Source: Streptomyces sp. JH34
GTDB lineage: Bacteria; Actinomycetota; Actinomycetes; Streptomycetales; Streptomycetaceae
NCBI RefSeq assembly: GCF_029428875.1
Contig: NZ_JAJSOO010000001.1
Coordinates: 5,456,001-5,520,000 of the forward strand
Direction of reading: 5' to 3'
Length of the DNA: 64,000 nucleotides
The notes under the pieces were generated by a model. The model saw nothing but the letters and a program-made list of their open reading frames with translations, was not told the DNA's origin and did no database searches. The position numbers were made by a program, and so were the translations under genes. Positions 17,494 to 25,604 of this stretch are shown one piece after another (position 1 is the stretch's first letter; every line of letters starts with the position of its first letter).

Positions 17494-17895
17494 TCAGGCT
17501 CCCACGGACAGCCTGCGGCGCAGCAGGGAGGCCAGGGCGTCCGCGAAGTCGACCGGGTCGACCGGAAGCGTCACAGCGGCGTCCGCGCGGCTCCACGTGG
17601 CCAGCCAGGCGTCCTGCGGGCGCCCGATCAGCAGCAGCACCGGCGGGCAGTCGAAGATCTCGTCCTTGATCTGCCGGCAGACCCCCATGCCGCCCGCGGG
17701 GGCCGTCTCGCCGTCCAGCACGCAGACGTCGACGCCGCCCCGGTCCAGCGCGCTCAGGACGGCCGGCAGGGTGGCGCACTCCAGGAACTCCACCGGTGGC
17801 ACGTCCGCCGCAGGCCTGCGCCCGGCAGCCAGCCTCACCTGCTCGCGGGTGTTGGCGTCGTCGCTGTAGACCAGGACCGTGGCGGTCGGCTGCAT
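17494..17895 (-). CDS. Stand-alone degenerate receiver-domain protein
   Basis: 133 residues from ATG 17895, which has GGAGGAACA just upstream; the longer frame from 18228 crosses the ctaE promoter region and is rejected. The fold resembles a response-regulator receiver: acidic pair Asp12-Asp13 in 'VYSDD' and a phospho-acceptor-like Asp61 in 'VCVLDGE'. The usual Thr/Ser at the fourth strand is a Gly (residue 91 area, 'LLLIGRPQD') and the invariant Lys of the fifth strand is Leu110 ('VTLPVDP'). There is no output domain. It may signal by protein contact without normal phosphorylation. It is divergent from ctaE-qcrCAB. Confidence 0.75.
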   Translation of the reverse strand: MQPTATVLVYSDDANTREQVRLAAGRRPAADVPPVEFLECATLPAVLSALDRGGVDVCVLDGETAPAGGMGVCRQIKDEIFDCPPVLLLIGRPQDAWLATWSRADAAVTLPVDPVDFADALASLLRRRLSVGA

Positions 17896-18004
17896 TGTTC
17901 CTCCGTGACGTCTGTGTCTTCGGGGCTCTGTGGGCATGAACCGATGGGCGGATCGTACTCCCGCGGACTGCCTGTCAGCACCGGTAAAGACAGCGATTCG
18001 ATGG

Positions 18005-18045
18005 GCCGTTCGGTGAGGACACACACCTCTGACACACCGAACGGC
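18005..18045. promoter_or_regulatory. Perfect 11-bp inverted repeat upstream of ctaE
   Basis: GCCGTTCGGTG (18005-18015) and CACCGAACGGC (18035-18045) are exact reverse complements, with a 19-nt spacer rich in CA. It lies between the divergent receiver gene and ctaE and may be an operator or a leader hairpin. Not recognised as a known box. Confidence 0.5.
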
Positions 18046-18071
18046 ACCCCCCGGAGTGAGGGCGGGATAAG

Positions 18072-18092
18072 CGACCGACATAATGTCGGTCG
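18072..18092. promoter_or_regulatory. Perfect inverted repeat covering the ctaE start codon
   Basis: CGACCGACA (18072-18080) and TGTCGGTCG (18084-18092) are exact 9-bp arms around TAA; the ctaE ATG is 18083-18085. No clear ribosome site stands at normal distance. The repeat could bind a regulator or hide the start codon in a hairpin. Confidence 0.5.
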
Positions 18093-18703
18093 TGGCGACA
18101 GCAACGACAGTAGAAACCGGGCACGCGCACCCGTCGGTCAATCGGCCGAACCTCACCAGCGTCGGAACCATCATCTGGTTGAGTTCCGAGCTGATGTTCT
18201 TCGCGGCCCTCTTCGCGATGTACTTCACCCTGCGATCGGTGATGGGACCCGATCACTGGAAGGAGATGGCTCACCATCTGAACTTCCCGTTCTCGGCGAC
18301 GAACACCACGATCCTGGTGCTTTCCTCTCTCACCTGCCAGCTCGGCGTTTTCGCCGCGGAGCGGGGCGATGTGAAGAAGCTCCGCACCTGGTTCATCATC
18401 ACGTTCGTGATGGGTGCGATCTTCATCGGCGGCCAGGTCCTGGAGTACACCGAGCTGGTCAAGGACGCGGGTCTGTCCCTGTCCTCCGACCCGTACGGCT
18501 CGGTGTTCTACCTGACGACCGGCTTCCACGGTCTGCATGTGACAGGCGGTCTCATCGCCTTCCTGCTCGTCCTGGGCAGGACATACGCGGCCTCGAGATT
18601 CACCCATGAACAGGCCACCGCCGCCATCGTCGTGTCCTACTACTGGCACTTCGTCGACGTCGTCTGGATCGGCCTGTTCGCCACGATCTACATGATCAAG
18701 TAA
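18083..18703 (+). CDS. ctaE: Cytochrome c oxidase subunit III
   Basis: 206 residues with five membrane helices, as in the short actinobacterial form. Typical motifs are 'WLSSELMFFAALFAMY' near residue 32 and 'TTGFHGLHVTGGL' and 'YYWHFVDVVWIGLF' near the end. It stabilises the oxygen-reducing core of the aa3 oxidase. ATG 18083 lies in a perfect inverted repeat. It leads a block with qcrC, qcrA and qcrB, so oxidase and bc complex subunits are made together, as in mycobacteria and corynebacteria. Confidence 0.96.
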   Translation: MSVVATATTVETGHAHPSVNRPNLTSVGTIIWLSSELMFFAALFAMYFTLRSVMGPDHWKEMAHHLNFPFSATNTTILVLSSLTCQLGVFAAERGDVKKLRTWFIITFVMGAIFIGGQVLEYTELVKDAGLSLSSDPYGSVFYLTTGFHGLHVTGGLIAFLLVLGRTYAASRFTHEQATAAIVVSYYWHFVDVVWIGLFATIYMIK

Positions 18704-18758
18704 CCGGGCTCGCACCCACTCACCATCGACGCAGAAGATCCTGACACCGGGGTAATCC

Positions 18759-19568
18759 GTGAAAAAGCTCTCCGCACGACGACGCCATCCGCTGGCGGCG
18801 GTCGTCGTACTACTCCTCGCGCTGGCGGCTACCGGGGGGCTGTACGCCGCGTTCGCGCCTGCGGGTAAGGCGCAGGCCGACGAAACCGCCCAGTCCCTCG
18901 CCATCGACGAGGGCAAGAAGCTCTACTCCGTGGGCTGTGCCAGCTGCCACGGATCCGGCGGTCAGGGAACCACCGACGGGCCGCAGCTCGTGGGCGTCGG
19001 CTCCGCCGCCGTCGACTTCCAGGTCGGTACCGGACGCATGCCGGCTCAGCAGCCGGGTGCCCAGGTCCCGAAGAAGAAGGTCATCTACAACCAGGCCGAG
19101 ATCGACCAGCTCGCGGCATACGTCGCGTCCCTGGGCGCCGGTCCGATCACGCCCACCAAGAGCCAGGTCGACCCCTCGGGCGCCGACGTGGCCAAGGGCG
19201 GTGACCTGTTCCGCACGAACTGCGCGCAGTGCCACAACTTCACCGGTCAGGGCGGTGCCCTGACCAAGGGCAAGTACGCCCCGAGCCTCGAAGGCGTGAG
19301 CGCGAAGCACATCTACGAGGCCATGCAGACCGGCCCGCAGAGCATGCCCTCCTTCCCGGACACGACCATGCCGGAGCAGGAGAAGAAAGACATCATCGCG
19401 TACATCAAGACCGTCAACGGTAGTGAGTCCGAGTCCCCCGGCGGGCTCTCGCTCGGTGGCCTCGGTCCCGTCAGTGAAGGTCTCTTCGGCTGGATCTTCG
19501 GCCTGGGCGGCCTGATCGCCATCGCCGTATGGGTCGCGGCCCACACCGCTAAGGCCAAGAAGTCATGA
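18759..19568 (+). CDS. qcrC: Diheme cytochrome c subunit of the bcc complex
   Basis: 269 residues. An N-terminal hydrophobic segment (about 13-33) exports the protein. Two cytochrome c domains carry 'CASCH' at 60-64 and 'CAQCH' near 155-159; a C-terminal helix (about 243-262) anchors it. The two hemes replace soluble cytochrome c and hand electrons to CtaC inside the supercomplex. Start GTG 18759; the stop overlaps qcrA (ATGA). Confidence 0.96.
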   Translation: MKKLSARRRHPLAAVVVLLLALAATGGLYAAFAPAGKAQADETAQSLAIDEGKKLYSVGCASCHGSGGQGTTDGPQLVGVGSAAVDFQVGTGRMPAQQPGAQVPKKKVIYNQAEIDQLAAYVASLGAGPITPTKSQVDPSGADVAKGGDLFRTNCAQCHNFTGQGGALTKGKYAPSLEGVSAKHIYEAMQTGPQSMPSFPDTTMPEQEKKDIIAYIKTVNGSESESPGGLSLGGLGPVSEGLFGWIFGLGGLIAIAVWVAAHTAKAKKS

Positions 19569-20617
19569 GTAGCCAACAGATTCCAGAAGAGAACCTGCCG
19601 GTAGAGCAGGGCACCGCGCACGGCGCGGTAGAGGGTGCGGGCGACCCGTTCGCCGACCCGGGGCTGCCGGCCCACAAGCCGCGCATCCAGGACATCGACG
19701 AACGCGCCGCGAACCGCTCCGAGCGGGCCGTCGCGCTCATGTTCACGCTGTCCATGCTGGCGACGGTCGGCTTCATCGCCTCGTACGTCATCTTCCCGGT
19801 CGACCAGATCGTCTACATCTGGCCGTTCGGCCATGTGAGCGCGCTGAACTTCTCCCTGGGGCTGACCCTGGGCCTGGCGCTCTTCCTCATCGGCGCGGGC
19901 GCCGTCCACTGGGCGCGCACCCTGATGTCCGACGTGGAGGTCGCCGACGACCGGCACGCCATCGAGGCGACGCCCGAGGTCAAGGCCAAGGTCATGGCCG
20001 ACTTCGCGGCCGGTGCCCAGGAGTCCGCGCTCGGACGGCGCAAGCTGATCCGCAACACTATGTTCGGCGCGCTGGCCCTGGTGCCGCTCTCCGGTGTGGT
20101 GCTGCTGCGCGACCTCGGTCCGCTGCCGGAGAAGAAGCTCCGCAAGACGCTGTGGGCCAAGGGCAAGCAGCTCGTCAACATGAACACCATGGAGCCGCTG
20201 CGTCCCGAGGACGTCGTCGTCGGTTCGCTGACCTTCGCCATGCCCGAGGGCCTGGAGGAGGACGCGCACGACTTCCAGACGCAGATCGCCAAGGCCGCCC
20301 TGATGATCATCCGCATCGAGCCGGACAACATCAAGGACAAGCGTGAGCGCGAGTGGGCGCACGAGGGAATCGTCGCCTTCTCCAAGATCTGCACCCACGT
20401 CGGCTGCCCGATCAGCCTGTACGAGCAGCAGACGCATCACGTGCTCTGCCCGTGCCACCAGTCCACCTTCGACCTCTCCGACGGCGCCCGCGTCATCTTC
20501 GGTCCGGCCGGTCACGCCCTTCCGCAGCTGCGGATCGGCGTGAACAGCGAGGGCAACCTCGAGGCGCTCGGTGACTTCGAAGAGCCCGTCGGTCCTGCCT
20601 TCTGGGAGCGCGGATGA
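19565..20617 (+). CDS. qcrA: Rieske iron-sulfur subunit of the bcc complex
   Basis: 350 residues. A long N-terminus with three membrane helices (about 57-76, 88-112 and 165-182) is specific to actinobacterial QcrA. The C-terminal Rieske domain has the [2Fe-2S] ligands in 'CTHVGCPISL' and 'CPCHQSTF' near 280-302. It takes electrons from menaquinol bound at QcrB. ATG 19565 overlaps the qcrC stop, and its own stop overlaps the qcrB start. Confidence 0.96.
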   Translation: MSSQQIPEENLPVEQGTAHGAVEGAGDPFADPGLPAHKPRIQDIDERAANRSERAVALMFTLSMLATVGFIASYVIFPVDQIVYIWPFGHVSALNFSLGLTLGLALFLIGAGAVHWARTLMSDVEVADDRHAIEATPEVKAKVMADFAAGAQESALGRRKLIRNTMFGALALVPLSGVVLLRDLGPLPEKKLRKTLWAKGKQLVNMNTMEPLRPEDVVVGSLTFAMPEGLEEDAHDFQTQIAKAALMIIRIEPDNIKDKREREWAHEGIVAFSKICTHVGCPISLYEQQTHHVLCPCHQSTFDLSDGARVIFGPAGHALPQLRIGVNSEGNLEALGDFEEPVGPAFWERG

Positions 20618-22239
20618 GTACTGCGACGGAAACACAGCGCAAGGCGCCCGCCGGTGAGCGGGTGGCCGACTGGGCGGACGGCCGGCTGGGCATCTACGGC
20701 CTGGCCAAGGCCAACATGCGCAAGATCTTCCCGGACCACTGGTCCTTCATGCTCGGTGAGATCTGCCTCTACAGCTTCATCATCATCATCCTCACGGGTG
20801 TGTACCTGACGCTGTTCTTCCACCCGAGCATGAACGAGGTCGTCTACCACGGCTCGTACGAGCCGATGCAGGGCATCCGGATGTCCGAGGCCTACGCCTC
20901 GACGCTGGACATCAGCTTCGACGTCCGCGGTGGTCTGCTGGTCCGGCAGATCCACCACTGGGCAGCGGTGATCTTCCTCGCCGGCATGTTCGTGCACATG
21001 TTCCGGGTGTTCTTCACCGGTGCGTACCGCAAGCCGCGTGAGATCAACTGGCTGTTCGGCTTCCTGCTGTTCGTCCTCGGCATGTTCACCGGGTTCACCG
21101 GTTACTCGCTCCCGGACGACCTGCTCTCCGGTACGGGTGTGCGCTTCACCCAGGGCGCCATCCTGTCGATGCCGATCGTCGGTACGTACATCTCGATGTT
21201 CCTGTTCGGCGGGGAGTTCCCCGGTACGGACATCATCGCGAGGTTCTACTCGATCCACATCCTGCTGCTGCCGGGCATCATGCTCGGCCTCGTGGTCGGC
21301 CACCTCATCCTGGTGTTCTTCCACAAGCACACGCAGTTCGCCGGGCCGGGCAAGACGAACAAGAACGTCGTCGGCATGCCGCTGCTCCCGGTGTACATGG
21401 CCAAGGCCGGCGGTTTCTTCTTCCTGGTCTTCGGTTTCATCTCGGTCATCGCGGCGATCGCCACGATCAACCCGATCTGGGCGCTCGGCCCCTACCGTCC
21501 CGACCAGGTGTCCACGGGCGCCCAGCCGGACTGGTACATGGGCTTCGCCGAAGGCTTCGTCCGAGTGATGCCGGGCTGGGAGATCAACCTCTGGGGCCAC
21601 ACGCTGGTCCTCGGCGTACTGATCCCGCTGGTCCTCTTCGGTGTCGTCCTGGCGGCTCTCGCGCTCTATCCGTTCATCGAGTCCTGGATCACCGGGGACA
21701 AGCGCGAGCACCACATCCTGGACCGTCCGCGCAACGCTCCGACCCGTACCGGTCTGGGTGTCGCCTGGGTGACGATCTACTTCGTCATGCTGATCGGCGG
21801 CGGCAACGACATCTGGGCGACCCACTTCCACATGTCGCTCAACGCGATCAGCTGGTTCGTGCGGATCGCGTTCTTCGTCGGCCCGGTCCTGGCGTTCGTC
21901 GTCACCCGGCGGATCTGCCTCGGCCTCCAGCGCCGCGACAAGGAGAAGGTGCTGCACGGGCGCGAGTCCGGCACCATCAAGCGCCTGCCGCACGGTGAGT
22001 TCGTCGAGATCCACGAGCCGCTCAGCCCGGAGCAGCTGCACACGCTCACCGCGCACGAGCAGTACAAGCCGTACGAGATCGGCCCGACGGTCGACGAGAA
22101 CGGTGTCGAGCGCAAGCCCTCGGCGCTGCAGAAGGTGCGGGCCAGGCTCAGCAAGAGCTACTACGGCGAGGACAACCAGATCGCCAAGCCCACCGCCGAG
22201 GAGTACAAGGAGATCACCAGCGGCCACGGCCACCACTGA
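20614..22239 (+). CDS. qcrB: Cytochrome b subunit of the bcc complex
   Basis: 541 residues. About eight to nine membrane helices hold two b hemes; ligand histidines lie in 'QIHHWAAVIFLAGMFVHMFRV' halves and in 'IHILLLPGIMLGLVVGHLI'. A 'PDWYMGF' motif near 307 corresponds to the PEWY-type loop of the quinol-oxidising site. The long hydrophilic C-terminal tail (about 440-541) is typical of actinobacteria. ATG 20614 overlaps the qcrA stop, so ctaE-qcrC-qcrA-qcrB forms one operon ended by the hairpin at 22266. Confidence 0.96.
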   Translation: MSTATETQRKAPAGERVADWADGRLGIYGLAKANMRKIFPDHWSFMLGEICLYSFIIIILTGVYLTLFFHPSMNEVVYHGSYEPMQGIRMSEAYASTLDISFDVRGGLLVRQIHHWAAVIFLAGMFVHMFRVFFTGAYRKPREINWLFGFLLFVLGMFTGFTGYSLPDDLLSGTGVRFTQGAILSMPIVGTYISMFLFGGEFPGTDIIARFYSIHILLLPGIMLGLVVGHLILVFFHKHTQFAGPGKTNKNVVGMPLLPVYMAKAGGFFFLVFGFISVIAAIATINPIWALGPYRPDQVSTGAQPDWYMGFAEGFVRVMPGWEINLWGHTLVLGVLIPLVLFGVVLAALALYPFIESWITGDKREHHILDRPRNAPTRTGLGVAWVTIYFVMLIGGGNDIWATHFHMSLNAISWFVRIAFFVGPVLAFVVTRRICLGLQRRDKEKVLHGRESGTIKRLPHGEFVEIHEPLSPEQLHTLTAHEQYKPYEIGPTVDENGVERKPSALQKVRARLSKSYYGEDNQIAKPTAEEYKEITSGHGHH

Positions 22240-22265
22240 TCACCTCAGCTGACCGCCACAGCGGG

Positions 22266-22293
22266 AGCCCCGTCCATCCGATGGACGGGGCTC
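22266..22293 (+). terminator. Terminator of ctaE-qcrCAB
   Basis: AGCCCCGTCCAT and its exact complement pair around a CCG-like loop, directly followed by CTTCG, 26 bp after the qcrB stop. Confidence 0.8.
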
Positions 22294-22361
22294 TTCGCTG
22301 TCCTCGGGGCTGGATAGGGTGGAGGCGTACTTCTACCGGCTGTGGACCCCAGGAGCGGACC

Positions 22362-23426
22362 ATGAACGTGGTGACCCCGGACGGCGGCGGCAGCGCGGCG
22401 GACTTCACCTGGCCCGGCGTGCTGACCCCCCTCCTCCGCGGCGAGGACCTCGGCACGGACCAGACGGCGTGGGCCATGGACCGCATCATGAGCGGCGAGG
22501 CCACGGACGTGCAGATCGCCGGCTTCGCCATCGCGCTGCGGGCCAAGGGTGAGACCGTCGACGAGGTCACCGGTCTGGTCCGCGCCATGTACGAGCACGC
22601 CCACACCATCGAGGTGCCCGGCCGCACGGTGGACATCGTGGGAACCGGCGGCGACATGGCCAAGACGGTCAACATCTCCACCATGTCGGCGATCGTCGTC
22701 GCCGGGACGGGCGCGAAGGTCGTCAAGCACGGGAGCCGGGCCTCGTCCTCGGCCAGCGGCGCCTCCGACGTGCTGGAGAAGCTCGGCGTCAATCTGGAGC
22801 TGACGCCGCAGCGTGTCGTCGCGGTGGCCGAGGAAGCGGGCATCACCTTCTGTTTCGCGGTGAAGTTCCACCCCGCCCTGCGGCACGCGGCCAGGGCGCG
22901 CAAGGAACTCGGCACGCAGACCACCTTCAACATCCTCGGCCCGCTCACCAACCCGGCCCGGGTCCGTTCCCAGGCCATCGGAGTCGCGGACCCGAAGATG
23001 GCGCCCATCGTGGCCGGGGTACTGGCCGACCGGGGGAACTCGGCGCTCGTCTTCCGCGGCGACGACGGCCTCGACGAGCTGACCACCACGGCGACCTCCC
23101 GTGTCTGGATCGTCCGCGACGGCGGCGTCCGCGAGGAGGCGTTCGACCCGCGTGACGTCGGCCTCGGTCTCGTGCCCGTCGAGGCGCTGCGCGGGGCGGA
23201 CGCCTCGTACAACGCGGACGTGGCCCGCCGGCTGCTCGACGGTGAGACCGGCCCGGTGCGCGACGCAGTGCTGCTGAACTCGGCCGCCGCGCTGGTCGCG
23301 CTGGACCAGGGTGCGGGCACCCTTAACGAGCAGCTCGCGGGCGGGATCGAGAGGGCCGCCGCGTCGATCGACTCGGGAGCGGCCAAGCGTGCCCTGGAGC
23401 GCTGGGTGGCGGCCAGCAACGCCTGA
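22362..23426 (+). CDS. trpD: Anthranilate phosphoribosyltransferase
   Basis: 354 residues. Transfers phosphoribose from PRPP to anthranilate, the second step to tryptophan. The PRPP-binding 'DIVGTGGDMAKTVNIST', 'KHGSRASSSASGASD' loop and 'FHPALRH..R.ELG..T.FNILGPL' motifs are all present. ATG 22362 has AGGAGCGG upstream and fits the family length; the frame opens earlier at 22281 inside the terminator region. It is not in a trp operon; its place next to qcrB is shared with mycobacteria. The fused anthranilate synthase that feeds it is at 47-49 kb. Confidence 0.96.
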   Translation: MNVVTPDGGGSAADFTWPGVLTPLLRGEDLGTDQTAWAMDRIMSGEATDVQIAGFAIALRAKGETVDEVTGLVRAMYEHAHTIEVPGRTVDIVGTGGDMAKTVNISTMSAIVVAGTGAKVVKHGSRASSSASGASDVLEKLGVNLELTPQRVVAVAEEAGITFCFAVKFHPALRHAARARKELGTQTTFNILGPLTNPARVRSQAIGVADPKMAPIVAGVLADRGNSALVFRGDDGLDELTTTATSRVWIVRDGGVREEAFDPRDVGLGLVPVEALRGADASYNADVARRLLDGETGPVRDAVLLNSAAALVALDQGAGTLNEQLAGGIERAAASIDSGAAKRALERWVAASNA

Positions 23427-23507
23427 GAGGGCGCTGAGGCCCCCGTCGGGATCGGGCCCGGCTCCGGCGGGAGACACCTGGGCGCAGTCCGGATCGCGGA
23501 CCGCGCC

Positions 23508-23535
23508 TTGCGCGTGCCAGGGGATATGGCAAGAT
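23508..23535 (+). promoter_or_regulatory. Likely promoter of the SAM-IV leader
   Basis: TTGCGC (23508-23513) and CAAGAT (23530-23535) are 16 nt apart and would start RNA at about 23542, exactly where the riboswitch begins. This fits a vegetative sigma factor promoter; by sequence only. Confidence 0.5.
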
Positions 23536-23541
23536 GCTGCG

Positions 23542-23627
23542 CAGGTCATGAGTGACAGCGACTACGGCCCCGGCCCGTTGTCCGGCAACCCTCCGTCCGT
23601 GGCGGGGTGCCCCGGGTGAAGACCGGG
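23542..23627 (+). ncRNA. SAM-IV riboswitch
   Basis: The sequence closely follows the actinobacterial SAM-IV aptamer as I know it. P1: GGTC (23544-23547) with GACC (23621-23624), including the conserved GGTCATGAGTG start. P2: GACAGCG (23554-23560) with CGTTGTC (23576-23582). P3: GGCAACCC at 23584 with the GGGGTGCC strand ending 23611, then CCCGGGTGAAGACC closing the core. The element senses S-adenosylmethionine and normally shuts off sulfur-metabolism genes. About 220 nt separate it from the next start codon at 23848; this leader also holds other hairpins and a six-codon frame. Confidence 0.9.
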
Positions 23628-23847
23628 CCGCAGGCAGCGAGGTCTGTGGCAAGCGCGGGCCCCTCGGCGTCCAGGACGCCATCCCTTGGGGTCCTTGGTC
23701 CCAGGGAGCCTCTTGTGAGCAAGCGAATGCGATAGGGCTTCGAGCCCTCCTCCGCACACCCCTTTTTCTCTTCTTTCTCCCCGCGTTGCCGCGCACCTTC
23801 CCGATCGCCGGCGCGAGGATTTCGCCTGCCTCTCACAGGAGTTCGCC
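23628..23847 (+). promoter_or_regulatory. Expression-platform region between SAM-IV aptamer and its gene
   Basis: This stretch holds no ordinary gene. It contains hairpins at 23666-23680 (GGCGT/ACGCC) and 23734-23748 (AGGGCT-TCG-AGCCCT), then a pyrimidine-rich tract with TTTTT at about 23763. A six-codon frame GTG...TAG (23715-23735, MSKRMR) has AGGGAG upstream, and its stop overlaps the second hairpin. These parts could form a terminator switch linked to SAM binding; this is inference. Confidence 0.45.
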
Positions 23848-25224
23848 ATGTCTGTCCCCACCGCTGCCGCCGACCAGGCCATTTGTGCACCGCTGCCGGT
23901 TCTGGGCGCCGATGTCACCGTTCCGCTCGTGACGGGCGGAGACGTCACCTATGCCGCCCTCGACTACGCGGCCAGCTCCCCGGCCCTGCAGCGGGTGTGG
24001 GACGACGTGGCCGCCTATGCCCCGTACTACGGCAGCGTCCACCGCGGTGCCGGATACCTCTCCCAGCTCTCCACCGACCTGTTCGAGAGCAGCCGCGTGA
24101 CCGTCGCGGAGTTCCTCGGCTGCCGTGCGGACGACCAGGTGGTCTTCACCCGCTCGACGACCGACTCCCTCAACCTCCTCGCGGCCGCGCTGCCCGCCGA
24201 CTGCCAGGTGTTCGTGTACGAGACCGAGCACCACGCGTCGCTGCTGCCCTGGCGCGACGCCCGGGTGACCTACCTCGACGCCCCCCGCACCCCGGACCAG
24301 GCGGTCGCCACGCTGGAGGAGGCCCTCGCCGCCCGTGATCCTCACGGTCCCGCGCTGGTCTGTGTCACCGGCGCGTCCAACGTCACGGGTGAGCTGTGGC
24401 CGGTGCGCGAACTGGCCGCCGCCGCCCATGCGCACGGTGCGCGGATCGTGCTCGACGCCGCGCAGCTGGCGCCCCACCACCCGGTGGACATCGCCGCGCT
24501 GGACGTCGACTGGGTCGCCTTCTCCGGGCACAAGCTGTACGCACCCTTCGGCTCCGGTGTCCTCGCGGGCCGGGCCGACTGGCTGGTCGACGCGGAGCCG
24601 TACCTCGCGGGCGGCGGAGCCTCCCGCAAGGTCGCCCGGCGTGCCGACGGCGGTGTGGACGTCCAGTGGCACACCACCGCGGCCCGGCACGAGGCCGGAT
24701 CGCCCAACGTCATCGGCGTCTACTCCATCGCCGCCGCCTGCAAGGCCCTGACCGAGGCCGGCTTCGACCGGCTTGTCGCCCGGGAGCAGCAGCTGGTGAC
24801 CCGGGTCCGCGAGGGCCTCGCCGACGTCCCCGAGGTCAAGGTGCTCTCCCTGTTCGGTGACGACGCCCCGAGGGTCGGCGTCCTCTCCTTCGTGGTCGAG
24901 GGATGGAACAGCTCGCACTTCGCCGCCGCGCTCTCCGCCGAGTACGGCATCGGGGTGCGCGACGGACTGTTCTGCGCCCACCCGCTGGTGCGGACCCTGC
25001 TGGGCAGTGAGCCGCAGGACCCGGGCGAGTGCGGCGCTCCGGAGGCCGCGCCGGGGGAGAGGTCCCTCAACGCCATCCGGGTGAGCTTCGGCGCGGGCAC
25101 CCCGGACGAGCACATCGAGAGGTTCCTGGGCGCCGTCCGGGAACTGGTGGGCGAGGGCGCCCGCTGGACCTACCGCACCGAGGAGGGCCGCTGCGTGCCC
25201 GACCGTGGCGCCGCCCAGGTCTGA
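23848..25224 (+). CDS. Class V PLP aminotransferase, SufS/cysteine-desulfurase-like
   Basis: 458 residues. Class V fold with His-rich 'ETEHHASLLPW' (about 125-135), Asp203 in 'VLDAAQL', and the PLP lysine Lys229 in 'AFSGHKLYAPFG'. Near the C-terminus 'GVRDGLFCAHPLV' places Cys376 where SufS/CsdA enzymes have their persulfide cysteine. So it probably removes sulfur from cysteine or a related compound, but cysteine lyase or a specialised aminotransferase is possible. ATG 23848 has CACAGGAG at good distance. The SAM-IV riboswitch upstream ties it to methionine/SAM status, which fits sulfur mobilisation. Confidence 0.88.
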   Translation: MSVPTAAADQAICAPLPVLGADVTVPLVTGGDVTYAALDYAASSPALQRVWDDVAAYAPYYGSVHRGAGYLSQLSTDLFESSRVTVAEFLGCRADDQVVFTRSTTDSLNLLAAALPADCQVFVYETEHHASLLPWRDARVTYLDAPRTPDQAVATLEEALAARDPHGPALVCVTGASNVTGELWPVRELAAAAHAHGARIVLDAAQLAPHHPVDIAALDVDWVAFSGHKLYAPFGSGVLAGRADWLVDAEPYLAGGGASRKVARRADGGVDVQWHTTAARHEAGSPNVIGVYSIAAACKALTEAGFDRLVAREQQLVTRVREGLADVPEVKVLSLFGDDAPRVGVLSFVVEGWNSSHFAAALSAEYGIGVRDGLFCAHPLVRTLLGSEPQDPGECGAPEAAPGERSLNAIRVSFGAGTPDEHIERFLGAVRELVGEGARWTYRTEEGRCVPDRGAAQV

Positions 25225-25243
25225 TTCCGCGCGGTGCGCGAAC

Positions 25244-25290
25244 GGCTCCGGCCGGGGAGGGGGCGAGACGCCCCCTCCCCGGCCGGAGCC
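25244..25290. terminator. Strong bidirectional terminator
   Basis: A perfect 22-bp stem (25244-25265 with 25269-25290), loop AGA, lies between two convergent genes. Confidence 0.88.
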
Positions 25291-25322
25291 GTCGTCCGTC
25301 CCGGCCGTGTCGCCGGTCCGCC

Positions 25323-25604
25323 TCAGCCGTCGAGGCCGATGGCGAAGGCCGCCTCGAGGTCGTGCTGGGAGTAGGTGCGGAATGCCACGTGGGTGTCCGT
25401 GGCCTCGACGCCCTGGATCTTGCTGATCCGGCCCGGGATGACATCGGCCAGATCGTCGTGCCGGGCCACCCGGACCATGGCGATCAGGTCGTACGTACCG
25501 GTGACCGAGAAGACCTCGCTGACGCTGTCCAGCGCCGCGATGGCCTCGGCGATCTCGGGAATCCGGTCCACGCTGGTCTTGATGAGCACGATCGCGGTGA
25601 TCAC
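25323..25604 (-). CDS. Stand-alone Lrp/AsnC ligand-binding (RAM) domain protein
   Basis: 93 residues matching only the C-terminal RAM domain of Lrp regulators ('TAIVLIKTSVDRIPEIAEAI', 'VTGTYDLIAMVRV'). There is no DNA-binding helix-turn-helix. Such small RAM proteins form ring-like dimers of dimers and bind amino acids or similar ligands. GTG 25604 overlaps the stop of the rhomboid gene (GTGA), so the two are translationally coupled. Its target is unknown. Confidence 0.85.
   Translation of the reverse strand: MITAIVLIKTSVDRIPEIAEAIAALDSVSEVFSVTGTYDLIAMVRVARHDDLADVIPGRISKIQGVEATDTHVAFRTYSQHDLEAAFAIGLDG

Noticed and set aside
17896..18228. N-terminal extension of the receiver protein
   Set aside because: It would overlap ctaE and its upstream region; ATG 17895 has a good ribosome site.
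20512..22236. 574-residue minus-strand frame opposite qcrB
   Set aside because: Mirror of codon bias in qcrB; composition is His/Asp/Glu/Arg-rich with no family signature.
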